Of a stretch of 14,985 nt of DNA, positions 14,733-14,985 are shown piece after piece. Source of the DNA: Ruminococcus sp. (GTDB taxonomy: Bacteria > Bacillota > Clostridia > Oscillospirales > Ruminococcaceae); NCBI GenBank assembly GCA_017544125.1, contig JAFYET010000058.1, positions 1 through 14,985 on the forward strand, given 5' to 3'. A model generated the notes under the pieces. That model was given only the letters and a program-made list of their open reading frames with translations. It was not told the DNA's origin and searched no databases. Positions within the stretch are counted from its first letter, which is position 1; every line of letters starts with the position of its first letter. The position numbers and the translations under genes are program-made.

Positions 14733-14765
14733 AAAGGACAGCCCTTGTGCCTCAGGCTGCCCTTT
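14733..14765 (-). terminator. Leader hairpin (terminator/attenuator) before terS
   Basis: 11-bp stem with one G-T wobble, arms AAAGGGCAGCC and GGCTGTCCTTT, 11-base loop. On the minus strand it ends in CCTTTTGTG, a short T-tract, 35 bases upstream of the terS ATG. It may end transcription from the upstream gene or attenuate late transcription. The plus-strand reading also gives CCCTTTC, so polarity is not certain. Confidence 0.6.
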
Positions 14766-14838
14766 CGTACTCTATTCGGAGGAGAGAATAACAATGTCTG
14801 TATCGCTGCATTCTTTCTTAGTATAAGTATATCACATC
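14766..14838 (-). promoter_or_regulatory. Candidate late promoter and untranslated leader
   Basis: Two adjacent TATACT hexamers (14826-14831 and 14820-14825) could serve as -10 boxes. A GTGAAA sequence upstream at roughly 18-bp spacing is a weak -35 match. The rest of the stretch up to the hairpin shows no gene. Weak -35 plus adjacent repeats is the pattern of an activator-dependent late promoter; this is inference. Confidence 0.4.
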
Positions 14839-14985
14839 TCAAAACTCTATTTCACTACACTTTACTATACTCTTTTGAATTTTCTGCAAGGCGATACCAT
14901 GCTGCTGGAATATCCAACTGGGTGAATAGTTCATAGTCTCTGGTATCCCTGGGGTATACTTACCTGTAATCTTGTCGAAGCGACC
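14839..14985 (-). CDS. C-terminal end of an unrecognised gene
   Basis: A frame open from the window edge to a TGA at 14839-14841, giving 48 residues: GRFDKITGKYTPGIPETMNY, then a stretch with SPSWIFQQHGIALQKI, and a Lys/Glu end. The other frame checked closes early. Composition looks coding, but too little is visible to name it. It would be the last gene before the packaging module, where phages often carry a late regulator, an endonuclease or a small accessory gene. Confidence 0.5.
   Translation of the reverse strand, partial: GRFDKITGKYTPGIPETMNYSPSWIFQQHGIALQKIQKSIVKCSEIEF
14852..14871 (-). repeat. Tandem 10-bp repeat, possible late-regulator site
   Basis: On the minus strand AGTATAGTAA is followed directly by AGTGTAGTGA (8 of 10 bases identical). 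It sits 20 bases upstream of the first TATACT and overlaps the end of the upstream reading frame. Late-operon activators of the RinA/ArpU type act just upstream of terS in many Firmicutes phages, so an operator is plausible, but no known consensus is matched. Confidence 0.45.

Noticed and set aside
14941..14965. Dyad-like GGTATCCC/GGGGTATAC near the right edge
   Set aside because: The arms do not pair without a bulge, and the sequence is within an open reading frame.
1..14985. CRISPR arrays, tRNA genes, insertion sequences, integrase or attachment sites
   Set aside because: I looked for them and saw no regularly spaced repeats with spacers, no cloverleaf candidates, no transposase and no recombinase frame.

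Overview
The window is the late structural (packaging, head and tail) operon of a siphovirus-type bacteriophage or prophage. Every credible gene lies on the minus strand, so the operon reads from right (14985) to left (1). The host is inferred to be a gut-type Firmicute (Clostridia, possibly Ruminococcus-like). The reasons are strong AGGAGG-type ribosome binding sites, near-50% GC, and a tail protein with 'ANGxY...DGYSSVSV'-type repeats of the kind seen in Clostridia phages. No integrase, lysis or replication gene is visible, so free phage and prophage cannot be told apart.

Layout in transcription order: the 3' end of an unrecognised gene (14839-14985); a leader with a candidate promoter, a tandem 10-bp repeat and a hairpin (14698-14871); small terminase, large terminase, SPP1-gp6-type portal and an SPP1-gp7/MuF-type head protein. 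The last of these carries an AT-rich C-terminal metallopeptidase-like (HELGH) extension. It is followed by an overlapping 54-codon ORF, a strong terminator and a repeat-rich non-coding stretch (9613-9858). Next come a gp10-like neck protein, a second terminator, scaffold, major capsid protein, three connector/completion proteins, and the major tail protein with a C-terminal Ig-like domain. After that are an attenuator-like hairpin, tail assembly chaperones joined by a -1 frameshift at a T7 slippery run, the tape measure protein, a compact distal-tail-like protein, a baseplate hub protein, a repeat protein and the start of another tail-tip gene.

How it works together: the terminase subunits pump DNA through the portal into a capsid built from major capsid protein on the scaffold. 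The connector genes seal the head to a tail whose length is set by the tape measure, with the chaperones assisting. The distal genes form the tail tip. Hairpins before scaffold and after the major tail protein probably set expression levels.

The most interesting element is the MuF gene. Its C-terminal third differs sharply in base composition (about 32% GC in one 60-base sample, against about 62% in a sample from its N-terminal part) and has a zinc-protease motif. A tiny translationally coupled ORF and a terminator follow. Together they look like a phage-borne polymorphic toxin cassette with a candidate immunity gene.
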